Positions 25,893-35,122 of a DNA stretch of 64,000 nucleotides are shown piece by piece; position 1 is the first letter of the stretch, and every line of letters starts with the position of its first letter. This stretch comes from Variovorax boronicumulans (GTDB lineage Bacteria > Pseudomonadota > Gammaproteobacteria > Burkholderiales > Burkholderiaceae_C): NCBI RefSeq assembly GCF_030812215.1, contig NZ_JAUSSG010000005.1:310001-374000 (forward strand), read 5' to 3'. The notes beneath the pieces are model-generated. The model was not told where the DNA came from, did not search any database, and worked only from the letters and a program-made list of their open reading frames with translations. The position numbers were made by a program, and so were the translations under genes.

Positions 25893-26013
25893 GTCTTCTT
25901 CTCCTTCTTGTGGACGCGCGCGCAGTCTAGAAGGAGGAAGGGGATGCGGCGCAGTCCCGCCCGGGACATGCGGACTTTCGTCCGCTGCGGATTACCCGCA
26001 GCGTGCGGTTTTC

Positions 26014-27273
26014 TCACCCGCGCAGCAACTGCGTGACGGCGTGGATCAGCAAGCCCACCAGCCCGCCCACCAGCGTGCCGTTGATGCGGATGAACTGCAG
26101 GTCGCGCCCGATGTGGCGTTCGAGCTCCACCGTCATCTCCTCGGCATTCCACTCGCCGACCCGCTCCTCGATGTAGCGGCGGATGTCCTCGCGATAGCGC
26201 TCGATGGCCAGCGGCGCGGCGGCCTCGATCTGCTCGTTGACCCAGTGGCGGATGGCCTCGTCGGCCTGCAGCCGCGTGCCCAGGGCGCCGGCCATCGACG
26301 CGATGCGCTGGCGGATCGTCGAGTCGCTGCGGCGCAGGTCGTCGTCCAGCCATGCCAGCAGTTCGCCCCAGAGCCCGTGCAGATAGTCGCCCAGGGCCGG
26401 GTGCGCCATCAGTTCGGCGCGGATCTGCTCGCCGCGCTGCTGGAACTCGGGGTCGAGCTTCAGGCGCACCACGAAGTCGTCGACGAATTCGTCGAAGCGC
26501 TTGCGCATCGGGTGGTCGGGCTCGGCGGCCAGTTCGCCGATGGTGTGCGCCACGGCCGCCACGATCTTGCGCGTGGCGAGCTTGGCCGCGACCTGGTCCA
26601 GGCCCACGTAGCGCAGCGTCTTGATTTCGCGCGCGATGGCTTCGGTGATGTGCGCCTGCACCTCCTCGCCTTCGAGCAGCCCCGCCACCTGCCGCAGCAC
26701 GTCGTCGAGCAGCGCCTGGTGGCGACCGCCCGCGGTGAGCGCATCGAGCGCCTGGCCGGTGAGGCGCGAGAGGTCGATCTTCTCGAGGCCCGCTGCGGCG
26801 GCGCGCCCCATGAAGTCGCGCACCCGCTCGTCGTCGAAGGCGGTGAGCCCGTAGCGCGTGGCGGCCACGCCCCATTCGCCCAGCTTCTCGCCGCTCGCGG
26901 GCCGCGCGAGCCAGTCGGCGATGCGGCTGGCGGTGTCGAACTCGCGCAGCTTGGCGAGCACCTGCGCGGTGCTCAGGAAGTTGTTGCAGATGAAGCCCGC
27001 GAGCTTGGCGCCGATGCGGTCCTTGTTGCTCGGGATGATCGCGGTGTGCGGAATCGGCAGGCCCAGCGGATGGCGGAACAGCGCCACCACCGCGAACCAG
27101 TCGGCAATCGCGCCGACCATCGCGGCCTCGGCGAAGGCGGCCACGTAGCCCCAGGCCGGATGCTGCGCATACAGCGCACTGGCTAACGCGTAGAGCAGCG
27201 CCGCCGCGCACAGCAGGCCGAGCGCGACGCGCTTCATGCGCCGCAGCGCGTCGCTGCCGTCGGCTTCAGCCAA
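26014..27273 (-). CDS. DUF445 family membrane-associated protein
   Basis: About 419 residues from a TTG start that overlaps the argE stop by eight bases; the ATG at 27237 (MKRVALGLLCAAALL) would give 407 residues and is a real alternative. Hydrophobic segments lie at the N-terminus (including VGAIADWFAVVALFRHPLG, the DUF445/YjiN hallmark) and at the extreme C-terminus (GTLVGGLVGLLIHAVTQLL). The long middle is helical and charged. The function of the family is unknown. Confidence 0.83.
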   Translation of the reverse strand: MAEADGSDALRRMKRVALGLLCAAALLYALASALYAQHPAWGYVAAFAEAAMVGAIADWFAVVALFRHPLGLPIPHTAIIPSNKDRIGAKLAGFICNNFLSTAQVLAKLREFDTASRIADWLARPASGEKLGEWGVAATRYGLTAFDDERVRDFMGRAAAAGLEKIDLSRLTGQALDALTAGGRHQALLDDVLRQVAGLLEGEEVQAHITEAIAREIKTLRYVGLDQVAAKLATRKIVAAVAHTIGELAAEPDHPMRKRFDEFVDDFVVRLKLDPEFQQRGEQIRAELMAHPALGDYLHGLWGELLAWLDDDLRRSDSTIRQRIASMAGALGTRLQADEAIRHWVNEQIEAAAPLAIERYREDIRRYIEERVGEWNAEEMTVELERHIGRDLQFIRINGTLVGGLVGLLIHAVTQLLRG

Positions 27274-28432
27274 TGGTGTGGGAAGTTGCGAGGCGCTCCA
27301 TGAACAGCTCGCAGCGCGCGAGTTGTTCGAGGCTCACGAACTCGTCGGGCTGGTGCGCCTGCTCGATGCTGCCCGGACCGCACACCACCGTGGGGATGCC
27401 GGCGTTCTTGAACAGGCCCGCTTCGGTGCCGAAGGCCACCAAGGTGGTGCGGTCCTCGCCTGCCAGGCGCTGCGCGAGCAACGTGACCGGATCGTTCGCC
27501 GCGCCGAGAAAGCTCGGAATCTCGCAGATCGTCTCGAACTTGAAGCCCGCATCGGGCGCCACCTTCTTCATCGCCGGCTCCAGGCCCGCGGCATAGGCCA
27601 GCACGTCGGACTGCATGCGCTTGGCATCGGCGGTGGGCAGGTCGCGGAATTCATAGCGGAACTCGGCATCGCGCGGCACCACGTTGTCGGCGATGCCGCC
27701 GTGGAACTGGCCCACGCTCGCGGTGCTGAAGGGCACGTCGAAGCCCTCGTAGCGCGGCTCGCTGCGCTCGAAATCCTCGGCCATGTCGCGCACCTTGCCG
27801 ATCACGCGCGCGGCCATCTCGATGGCATTGACCGACTTGGGCGTGAGCGACGAATGCGCCTCCTTGCCGCGCACGCAGCACTTGTAGCGGTACACGCCCT
27901 TGTGGGCGATGGCCGGCACCATGCTGGTGGGTTCGCCCACGATGCAGGCGAGCGGCTTGATGCCGGCATCGCGCATGTCGGCGATGAGCTCCTTCACGCC
28001 GAAGCAGCCGATTTCTTCCTCGTAGCTGAAGGCGAAGTGCACCGCGAAGGGGGAGTCGCTTTCGAGGAAGCGCTTGGCATTGGCGAGAGCGATCGCAATG
28101 AAGCTCTTCATGTCGGCCGAGCCGCGGCCATAGAGGCGCTCGTTCATCACCGTCGCGGAGAGCGGGTCCACGCTCCAGGCCTGCCCGTCCCAGGGCACCG
28201 TGTCGGTGTGCCCCGAAATGATCACCCCGGCCGGCTTGCCCTCGCCCAGCGTGGCAAAGAGGTTCGCCTTGGTGCGCTCGGCGTTGTAGGTGATGCGGCT
28301 CTTCACGCCGAGGGCGGCGAGGTGGCTCTGCGCGAGGTCGATCAGCTGCAGGTTGCTGTTCTCGCTGACGGTGTTCATGCGCACCAGCGACTGGGCCAGT
28401 GCGAGGCTTTGGGGGGAAAGCGTGTGGGGCAT
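27266..28432 (-). CDS. argE: Acetylornithine deacetylase
   Basis: A 388-residue M20 metallopeptidase-family enzyme. Metal and catalytic segments are SGHTDTVPWDG, the bridging aspartate in GRGSADMKSFIA, the catalytic glutamates in SYEEEIGCFG, and the late AFGTEAGLF. The overall sequence matches ArgE, which removes acetate from N-acetylornithine in arginine synthesis. Much longer upstream readings were rejected because they enter the divergent diesterase gene. It is divergent from the glycerophosphodiesterase gene across about 100 bases. Confidence 0.9.
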   Translation of the reverse strand: MPHTLSPQSLALAQSLVRMNTVSENSNLQLIDLAQSHLAALGVKSRITYNAERTKANLFATLGEGKPAGVIISGHTDTVPWDGQAWSVDPLSATVMNERLYGRGSADMKSFIAIALANAKRFLESDSPFAVHFAFSYEEEIGCFGVKELIADMRDAGIKPLACIVGEPTSMVPAIAHKGVYRYKCCVRGKEAHSSLTPKSVNAIEMAARVIGKVRDMAEDFERSEPRYEGFDVPFSTASVGQFHGGIADNVVPRDAEFRYEFRDLPTADAKRMQSDVLAYAAGLEPAMKKVAPDAGFKFETICEIPSFLGAANDPVTLLAQRLAGEDRTTLVAFGTEAGLFKNAGIPTVVCGPGSIEQAHQPDEFVSLEQLARCELFMERLATSHTIG

Positions 28433-28531
28433 GCAACAGATTGTCCAAGAAGTCGATGCCCCGCGCCTGAGGTTGTCCCGACTGTCATCGGGAGCGGGTA
28501 CCCTGCGCCTTTTTTGGATGGAGAAAAAAAC

Positions 28532-29725
28532 ATGCGCACCCTTCAGATCGCACTGACCGCCACCGCAGCCCTGTGCATTGCGGCCTGCAGCGGCACCGGC
28601 CCCTCGGGCCCCGCCAAGCTCTTGACCCTCGACGGCAACCCGCCGCTGGTCATCGCCCACCGCGGCGCCTCGGGCTACCTGCCGGAACAGACGCTGGAGG
28701 CTTACACGAAGGCCATCGAACTGGGCGCCGACGTGATCGAGATGGACCTGGTCTCCACCAAGGACGGCGTGCTCATCGCCCGCCACGACCCCAACCTGGC
28801 CATCAGCACCGACGTGGCCAAGCACCCCCGTTTCGCCTCGCGCAAGAAGACCATCAAGGTCGACGGCGAAACCCAGACCGGCTGGTTCAGCAACGACTTC
28901 ACGCTGGCCGAGATCAAGACGCTGGGCGGCATCTCCACCGATGCCGAGCGCCCGCAGGAATTCAACGGCAAGTTCAAGGTCGTGACCTTCCAGGAGATCA
29001 TCGATTTCGCCAAGGCCAAGTCGAAGGAAACCGGTCGCACCATCGCGATCTATCCCGAGACCAAGAACCCGACCTACTTCCGCGACCTGGGCCTGCCGAT
29101 GGAAGACAAGGTCGTCGCCGCCATCACCGCGGCCGGCTGGAACAGCAAGACCGCGCCGATCTACGTGCAGTCGTTCGAGCCGGGCAGCCTCAAGTACATG
29201 AAGGCCAAGGGCCTGAACACCAAGCTCATCCAGCTGATCGACGGCGACGGCATCGACATGAAGACCGGCGCCATGACCTATGCCGTTCCGGTCGACCGCC
29301 CCTACGAGTGGACCAAGGCCGGCGACACGCGCAACTTCGACGTGATGGTCACGCCCGCGGGCCTGGCCGAGATCAAGACCTATGCCGACGGCATCGGCCC
29401 CTGGAAGCGCTACATCGTGACCATCAAGGGCAGCATCGGTGCCGACGGCAAGCCGCTGGACGTGAACAAGGACGGCAAGATCAACGACGCCGACGCCACC
29501 TCGGTCTCGCCCACCACGCTGATCGCCGACGCCCACAAGGCGGGCCTCTTCGTGCACCCCTTCACCTTCCGCAACGAGTCGCGCCGCCTGGCGGCCGACT
29601 ACAACAAGGACGGCAAGAACGAGTACGCGATTTATTACAAGCTGGGCGTGGACGGCGTTTTCACCGACTTCACCGACACCGCGATCGCCGCGCGCACCGA
29701 GTACCTCAAGAGCATGGGCCGCTGA
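28532..29725 (+). CDS. glpQ: Glycerophosphodiester phosphodiesterase, lipoprotein, with calcium-type loops
   Basis: A 397-residue exported enzyme: the signal ends in IAAC with Cys19 as a lipoprotein site. The catalytic core opens with VIAHRGASGYLPEQTLEAY, then DVIEMDLVSTKDGVLIARHDP, the GDPD metal and histidine motifs. It should split glycerophosphodiesters to glycerol-3-phosphate and an alcohol in the periplasm. Unusually, two EF-hand-like loops lie near the end: DVNKDGKINDAD from residue 310 and DYNKDGKNEY from residue 356. GlpQ enzymes are calcium dependent, but such loops are not a standard part of the family. GGAGAAAA precedes the start. Confidence 0.9.
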   Translation: MRTLQIALTATAALCIAACSGTGPSGPAKLLTLDGNPPLVIAHRGASGYLPEQTLEAYTKAIELGADVIEMDLVSTKDGVLIARHDPNLAISTDVAKHPRFASRKKTIKVDGETQTGWFSNDFTLAEIKTLGGISTDAERPQEFNGKFKVVTFQEIIDFAKAKSKETGRTIAIYPETKNPTYFRDLGLPMEDKVVAAITAAGWNSKTAPIYVQSFEPGSLKYMKAKGLNTKLIQLIDGDGIDMKTGAMTYAVPVDRPYEWTKAGDTRNFDVMVTPAGLAEIKTYADGIGPWKRYIVTIKGSIGADGKPLDVNKDGKINDADATSVSPTTLIADAHKAGLFVHPFTFRNESRRLAADYNKDGKNEYAIYYKLGVDGVFTDFTDTAIAARTEYLKSMGR

Positions 29726-29743
29726 GCTGTTTGGCTCTTTTCG

Positions 29744-29833
29744 AGGGACACCGCGGAACCGGCTTCGCCGGGCCGCAGGTGTCGCCCCCGGCGAGGGGGT
29801 TGGCGAAGCGACACGAAGTGCGCGCAGCCTGGG
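29744..29833. repeat. Dispersed intergenic repeat, copy 2
   Basis: It begins just after the diesterase gene. Blocks GACACCGCGGAACCGGCTTC, CCGGGCCGCAGGTGT, CGCCCCC and GAAGCGACACGAAGTGCGCG match copy 1 (490-582, opposite orientation) and, less closely, 47958-48047. The GGCTTCGCCGGGCC and CCCCCGGCGAGGGGG parts can each form small hairpins. Confidence 0.78.
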
Positions 29834-29895
29834 AAAGTGCGTAATTACCCGGCACGGTCTTTGCGGAGCAGGATGCAAAGCCTAGACTGTGCCCT

Positions 29896-31101
29896 ATGAA
29901 ACTCATCGATTCGCTCGTCACGCAGGCGGCCGGCATCGCCGCCGTCCGACGTGACCTCCACGCCCACCCCGAACTCTGCTTCCAGGAAGTCCGCACCGCC
30001 GATGTGGTGGCAGGCAAGCTCACCGAATGGGGCATTCCCATCCATCGGGGCCTTGGAACCACCGGCGTCGTCGGCATCGTCAAGAACGGCACCAGCAACC
30101 GCGCCGTCGGTCTTCGCGCCGACATGGACGCCCTGCCCGTCACCGAGCTCAACACCTTCGCCCACGCCAGCAAGCACCACGGCAAGATGCACGCCTGCGG
30201 CCATGACGGCCACACCGCGATGCTGCTCGCAGCCGCCCAGCACCTGGCCAAGAACCGCAATTTCGACGGCACCGTCTACCTGATCTTCCAGCCGGCCGAA
30301 GAGGGCGGCGGCGGCGCCCGCGAAATGATCAAGGAAGGGCTCTTCGAGCAGTTCCCCATGGATGCCGTCTTCGGCATGCACAACTGGCCCGGCATGAAGG
30401 CCGGCCAGTTCGCCGTGAGCCCCGGCCCGGTGATGGCGTCGGGCAACAAGTTCCACGTCAACGTGATCGGCAAGGGCGGCCATGCCGCGCTGCCGCAGAC
30501 CGGCATCGACCCGGTGCCGATCGCCTGCGAGATCGTGCAGGCCTTCCAGACCATCCTCACCCGCAAGATGAAGCCGACCGATTCGGCCGTGATCTCGGTC
30601 ACCACCATCCATGCGGGCGAAACCAACAACGTGATTCCCGACAACTGCGAGCTCTCGGGCACGGTGCGCACCTTCTCGATCGAGGTGCTCGACATGATCG
30701 AGGCCAAGATGCGGCAGATCGCCGAGCACATCTGCGCGGCGCACGACGCGACCTGCGATTTCCGCTTCGAGCGCTACTACCCGCCCACCATCAACACCGA
30801 GGCCGAGGCCCACTTCGCGCGCGACGTGATGGCCGGCATCGTCGGCCCCGAGAACGTGCTCAAGCAGGAGGCCGCCATGACCTCCGAGGACTTCGCCTTC
30901 ATGCTGCAGGCCAAGCCCGGCGCCTATGCCTTCATCGGCAACGGCGACGGCACACACCGCGACATGCACCACGGCGAAGGCCCCTGCACGCTGCACAACG
31001 CGAGCTACGACTTCAACGACGACCTGATCCCGCTGGGCGCCACCTGCTGGGTGCAGATCGCCGAGCAGTTCCTGAACAAGCCCGGCGGCAACGTTTCATG
31101 A
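29896..31101 (+). CDS. M20 family amidohydrolase (hippurate hydrolase/aminoacylase-like)
   Basis: A 401-residue M20D peptidase. Metal ligands lie in ACGHDGHTAML (Cys101, His103, His106), with the catalytic glutamate in FQPAEEGGGGAREM. The dimer-domain motif is GKGGHAALPQTGIDP, and MTSEDFAFML carries the late ligand region. It should hydrolyse N-acyl amino acids or similar amides in the cytoplasm. The next gene overlaps it by four bases and encodes a second hydrolase with a carboxypeptidase fold, so the pair may act in sequence on one substrate, which is unknown. Confidence 0.9.
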   Translation: MKLIDSLVTQAAGIAAVRRDLHAHPELCFQEVRTADVVAGKLTEWGIPIHRGLGTTGVVGIVKNGTSNRAVGLRADMDALPVTELNTFAHASKHHGKMHACGHDGHTAMLLAAAQHLAKNRNFDGTVYLIFQPAEEGGGGAREMIKEGLFEQFPMDAVFGMHNWPGMKAGQFAVSPGPVMASGNKFHVNVIGKGGHAALPQTGIDPVPIACEIVQAFQTILTRKMKPTDSAVISVTTIHAGETNNVIPDNCELSGTVRTFSIEVLDMIEAKMRQIAEHICAAHDATCDFRFERYYPPTINTEAEAHFARDVMAGIVGPENVLKQEAAMTSEDFAFMLQAKPGAYAFIGNGDGTHRDMHHGEGPCTLHNASYDFNDDLIPLGATCWVQIAEQFLNKPGGNVS

Positions 31102-32192
31102 TCGGCATCGGCGAGGCCTTTTCGCCGCGCTATGCCCAGGCGCGCCAGAAGTTCCTGCAAGGCTGCGTGAGCGCCGGCCTCACCGTCGAGCCGCATGCGC
31201 ACCCGCTCAAGGGCCGCGACGGCGAAGACTTGTCGATGGACGTGGCGCTCGATGGCGACGCGAACGCCGAGCGCCTGCTGATCGTCACGAGCGCATGCCA
31301 CGGCGTCGAGGGCCATTGCGGCAGCGGCGTGCAGGTGTTCGCGCTGCACGATGCCGAGTGGCGCGACAAGGCCAAGGCACAGGGCGTGGCGGTGCTCTAC
31401 GTGCACGCGCTCAACCCGCACGGCTTTTCGTACGGCCGGCGCGTGACGCACGAGAACGTCGACCTGAATCGCAACTTCATCGATTTCTCGCAGCCGGTGC
31501 CGGTCAACGAGCCTTACGCCAAGCTGCATCCGCTGCTGCTGCCCGATACCTGGCCGCCCACGCCCGAGAACCAGGCCGCCGTCGAGAAGTGGATCGAGAA
31601 GCACGGCACCACCGCTTACCAGGCGGCCGTCACCAGCGGCCAGTACCAGTTCGAAGACGGCCTTTTCTTCGGCGGCAAGGCGCCCACCTGGAGCAACAAG
31701 ACCATTCGCAGCGTGTTGCGCCGCCATGCGGGCAATGCCAGGCGCATCGGCTGGATCGACCTGCACACGGGACTTGGCCCCAACGGCCTCGGCGAGCGCA
31801 TCTATGCGGGCAAGGACGACAAGGCCGCCTACGCCCGCGCCAACGCCTGGTGGGGCACGCCCGCGGCGCCCGTCACTTCGATCTACGACGGCTCATCGAC
31901 TTCGGCGCTGCTGCGCGGGCTGATGTGGGACGCCATCTACGAGGAGTGCCCGAAGGCCGAATACACCGGCATCGCGCTCGAATACGGCACGCTGCCCATC
32001 CTGGAAGTGACTGGCGCACTGCGTGCGGACCACTGGCTGCACAAGCACCCGGATGCGCCGGCCGACCTGGCCGACAGCATCCGTGCGCGGATGGTCGAGG
32101 CGTTCTATACCGACACCGACGCGTGGCGCGGGCAGATCGTCAGCCAGGCGCGGCAGGCGATGTTCCAGGCGGTGGATGGGCTGAGCGGCTGA
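31098..32192 (+). CDS. M14-fold metallopeptidase-like protein (DUF2817)
   Basis: A 364-residue protein of the DUF2817 family, related to zinc carboxypeptidases. The probable zinc site is His-Glu in SACHGVEGHCGSG with a later histidine in GWIDLHTGLGPNG; GIALEYGTLP may carry the catalytic glutamate. No signal peptide is seen. It is translationally coupled to the M20 hydrolase (ATGA). The gene ends five bases before the converging ThDP-enzyme gene. The substrate may be an acylated amino acid or small peptide, which is inference from the neighbour. Confidence 0.8.
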   Translation: MIGIGEAFSPRYAQARQKFLQGCVSAGLTVEPHAHPLKGRDGEDLSMDVALDGDANAERLLIVTSACHGVEGHCGSGVQVFALHDAEWRDKAKAQGVAVLYVHALNPHGFSYGRRVTHENVDLNRNFIDFSQPVPVNEPYAKLHPLLLPDTWPPTPENQAAVEKWIEKHGTTAYQAAVTSGQYQFEDGLFFGGKAPTWSNKTIRSVLRRHAGNARRIGWIDLHTGLGPNGLGERIYAGKDDKAAYARANAWWGTPAAPVTSIYDGSSTSALLRGLMWDAIYEECPKAEYTGIALEYGTLPILEVTGALRADHWLHKHPDAPADLADSIRARMVEAFYTDTDAWRGQIVSQARQAMFQAVDGLSG

Positions 32193-32196
32193 TCGT

Positions 32197-33879
32197 TCAG
32201 GGCAGCACTCCCGCCGCCAACGCGGCCTTCCGGATCGACTGCAGCGTGCTGACTGGCGTGATCGCCTCGGGGTCCAGCAGGCAATGCAGGATCGCCGGCT
32301 TGCCGCTCGCGCGTGCACGTGCGAGTGCGGGGCCGAACTCTTCCGTCGTGGTCACGCGTTCGCCGTGGCCGCCGAACACCTCGGCATAGCCGCGGAAGTC
32401 GGGGTTCTTCAACTGCGTGGCGCTGATGCGGCCGGGGTAGTGCTTTTCCTGGTGCATGCGGATCGTGCCGTACATGCCGTTGTCCAGCAGCACCACGAGG
32501 ATCGGCAGGCCGTACTGCACGGCGGTGGCGAACTCCTGGCCGTGCATCAGAAAATCGCCGTCGCCCGCGAACACGACCACCTCGCGCCCAGGCCACAGGC
32601 GCTTGGCGCCGACGCCCGCCGGCAGGCCGTAGCCCATCGAACCGCTGGTCGGCGCGAGCTGGCTTGCGAACGCGCGGAACGGCCAGAAGCGGTGCACCCA
32701 GGTCGCGAAGTTGCCTGCGCCGTTGCAGAAGATGGTGTCGGCCGGCAGCACCTCGCGCAGGTGCTGCATGACCTCGCCCATCTGCAGCGGACCGGGAATG
32801 CGGATCGGCGCCGGATCGCTCCAGCGCAGGAACTCTTCGCGCGCGATCTTCGTCTCGGCCTGCCACACGGGGGGTGATGCCGGACGCAGCGTGAACACCG
32901 CTTCGGCGAAAGCCTGCGGCGTGGCGTGGATGCCCTGCGTCGGGCGGTAGAGCTTGCCGAGCTCGTCGGCGTCGGCGTGCACATGCACCAGCGCCTGCTT
33001 CGGCTGCGGGATCGCGAACAGCTCATAGCCTTGCGACGGCACTTCCGACAGACGCCCACCGACCAGCAGCACCAGGTCCGCATTGCGGATGCGTTCCAGC
33101 ATGCGCGGATTCGCGCCGAGTCCCAGGTCGCCCGCGTAGCAGGGATGCTCGGCGGACATCAGCATCTGGCGGCGGAACGAGCAGTACACAGGCAGCGCAT
33201 GCGCCTCGGCAAACTTCGCGAACTGCTGCGTCGCGGCTTCGGACCAGCGGCTGCCGCCGAGGATGACGACGGGCCGCTGCGCCTGCGACAGGCGCTGCTG
33301 CAGCTCGGCCAACTGCGCCGGGCCGGGATAAGTTTCGGTCACCGCATACGGCAGCGCATCGGCCACCACAGCGGCTTCGGTCAGCATGTCTTCGGGCAGC
33401 GCGATCACCACCGGACCGGGCCGGCCCGAGGTCGCGACATGGAAGGCGCGCGACACGAGCTCGGGCACGCGCGCCGGGTCGTCGATCTGCACGACCCACT
33501 TGGCCATCGTGCCGAAGACCGCACCGTAGTCCAGTTCCTGGAAGGCTTCGCGGCCGAGCGCGTCGCGCGCGACCTGGCCGACGAACAGCAGGAGCGGCGT
33601 CGAATCCTGGTGCGCGATGTGCACGCCCGCCGCCGCGTTGGTGGCACCAGGGCCGCGCGTGACGAAGCAGATGCCCGGCCTGCCGGTGAGCTTGCCCTGC
33701 GCCTCGGCCATCATCGTCGCGCCGCCTTCCTGCCGGCACACCGTCACGTCGATCGATGCGTCGTGCAGCGCGTCGAGCACGGCCAGGAAGCTTTCGCCGG
33801 GCACGCAGAAGAGCTGCTTGACGCCGTGGGTGATGAGCTGGTCGACCAGGATCTGGCCGCCGGTGCGGGAGGAAGTCAT
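32197..33879 (-). CDS. Thiamine-diphosphate-dependent enzyme (acetolactate synthase/decarboxylase family)
   Basis: A 560-residue protein with the three domains of the pyruvate-oxidase/acetolactate-synthase family. The catalytic glutamate lies in CRQEGGATMMAEA, and the ThDP-magnesium motif begins GDGD at 439-442 and runs to LDNGMYG. The start MTSSRTGGQILVDQL was taken from the family N-terminus. It lies at the end of an operon with an aminotransferase, an amino-acid-type binding protein and an aldehyde dehydrogenase. In that setting a 2-oxo-acid decarboxylase is the most economical reading. A true acetolactate synthase is less likely as no small subunit is present. Confidence 0.87.
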   Translation of the reverse strand: MTSSRTGGQILVDQLITHGVKQLFCVPGESFLAVLDALHDASIDVTVCRQEGGATMMAEAQGKLTGRPGICFVTRGPGATNAAAGVHIAHQDSTPLLLFVGQVARDALGREAFQELDYGAVFGTMAKWVVQIDDPARVPELVSRAFHVATSGRPGPVVIALPEDMLTEAAVVADALPYAVTETYPGPAQLAELQQRLSQAQRPVVILGGSRWSEAATQQFAKFAEAHALPVYCSFRRQMLMSAEHPCYAGDLGLGANPRMLERIRNADLVLLVGGRLSEVPSQGYELFAIPQPKQALVHVHADADELGKLYRPTQGIHATPQAFAEAVFTLRPASPPVWQAETKIAREEFLRWSDPAPIRIPGPLQMGEVMQHLREVLPADTIFCNGAGNFATWVHRFWPFRAFASQLAPTSGSMGYGLPAGVGAKRLWPGREVVVFAGDGDFLMHGQEFATAVQYGLPILVVLLDNGMYGTIRMHQEKHYPGRISATQLKNPDFRGYAEVFGGHGERVTTTEEFGPALARARASGKPAILHCLLDPEAITPVSTLQSIRKAALAAGVLP

Positions 33880-33904
33880 GAGGGTTCCAGTGGAATGAAG
33901 ATGT

Positions 33905-35122
33905 TCAGGAGAGCGCGGCGCAGGCGGCGGCGATGCGCGCGCACGCCTCTTCGAGCTGCGCCATCGACGTCGCATACGAGATGCGGAAATACGGTGCGAG
34001 TCCGAACACGCTGCCGGGCACCACCGCCACGTCGAAGTCCTGCAGCAGGTAGCGGCAGAAGTCGCTGTCGGTCTGCAGCAGCGCGCCGGCGGCGGTGCGC
34101 TTGCCGAGCGCGCCCGCGCAACTTGCGAATGTGTAGAAGGCGCCTTCGGGCACGCGGCAATGCAGGCCTTGCGTGCGGTTGAGCGCGGCCACGACGAAGT
34201 CGCGGCGCTGTTGAAACGACGCGCAGCGCTCGGCCACGATGCCCTGCGGCCCGGTGAGCGCCTCGATCGCCGCGGCCTGGCTCACCGACGACGGGCACGA
34301 GGTCGACTGGCTTTGCACCACGGCCATCGCCGCGATCAACGGGCGCGGTCCCGCGCCGTAGCCGACGCGCCAGCCGGTCATTGCATAGGCCTTCGACACG
34401 CCGTTCACCGTCAACGTGCGTTCGCGCAGCCGCGGCTCCACGGCCACCGGCGTTGCGAATGCAAGGCCGTCGTAGAGGATGTGTTCGTAGATGTCGTCCG
34501 CCAGCACCCAGACACCCGGGTGGTCGAGCAGCACATCGGTGATCGGCTTCAGTTGCGCAGCGCTGTAGGCCGCGCCGCTCGGGTTCGACGGCGAGTTGAG
34601 AAACAGCCAACGCGTGCGCGGCGTGATGGCCGCCTGCAACTGCGCCGCCGTCAGGCGAAAGCCGTTCTCCTCGCCGCACGCCACCGACACCGGCACGCCG
34701 CCACAGATTTGCACGATGTCCGCGTACGAAGTCCAGTACGGCGCGGGCAGGATCACTTCGTCGCCCGGGTTCAGGCTCGCCATCAGCGCATTGAAGATCA
34801 CCTGCTTGGCGCCCGCGCTCACGCTGATCTCGTCGAGTGCGAAGTCCAGCGCGTTGTCGCGCTTGAACTTCAACTGCACAGCCGCCTTCATCGCCGGGCT
34901 GCCGTCGAGCACCGTGTAGCGCGTGTCGCCGCGCGCAATCGCCTGCGAGGCGGCATGCCGGATGTTCTCGGGCGTGTCGAAATCGGGCTCGCCCGCGCCC
35001 AGCACGATCACCGGGCGGCCGGCGCGCTTGAGCGCCTGCGCGTGGTCGGTGATGCGCAGGATCTCCGAGACGTTGATGGCGCGCACACGTTGCGCCGGCG
35101 AGAACACGGCTGCGTCTGTCAC
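33905..35122 (-). CDS. PLP-dependent aminotransferase, class I (aspartate family fold)
   Basis: A 405-residue fold-type I aminotransferase. The PLP lysine is Lys244 in VSKAYAMTGWRVGYG; other family marks are LGAGEPDFDTPENI, the asparagine in NSPSNPSG, and ADDIYEHILYDG. It begins with GTG that overlaps the stop of the binding-protein gene (GTGA). It should convert an amino acid into a 2-oxo acid with 2-oxoglutarate or oxaloacetate as acceptor. Substrate range is not readable, but the neighbouring genes suggest an imported amino acid. Confidence 0.9.
   Translation of the reverse strand: MTDAAVFSPAQRVRAINVSEILRITDHAQALKRAGRPVIVLGAGEPDFDTPENIRHAASQAIARGDTRYTVLDGSPAMKAAVQLKFKRDNALDFALDEISVSAGAKQVIFNALMASLNPGDEVILPAPYWTSYADIVQICGGVPVSVACGEENGFRLTAAQLQAAITPRTRWLFLNSPSNPSGAAYSAAQLKPITDVLLDHPGVWVLADDIYEHILYDGLAFATPVAVEPRLRERTLTVNGVSKAYAMTGWRVGYGAGPRPLIAAMAVVQSQSTSCPSSVSQAAAIEALTGPQGIVAERCASFQQRRDFVVAALNRTQGLHCRVPEGAFYTFASCAGALGKRTAAGALLQTDSDFCRYLLQDFDVAVVPGSVFGLAPYFRISYATSMAQLEEACARIAAACAALS

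Noticed and set aside
28433-29878. Upstream extension of argE to 870 residues, and of the glycerophosphodiesterase to 829 residues
   Set aside because: Each extension reads antisense through the other gene. The enzyme-family N-termini and the lipoprotein signal set the true starts at 28432 and 28532.
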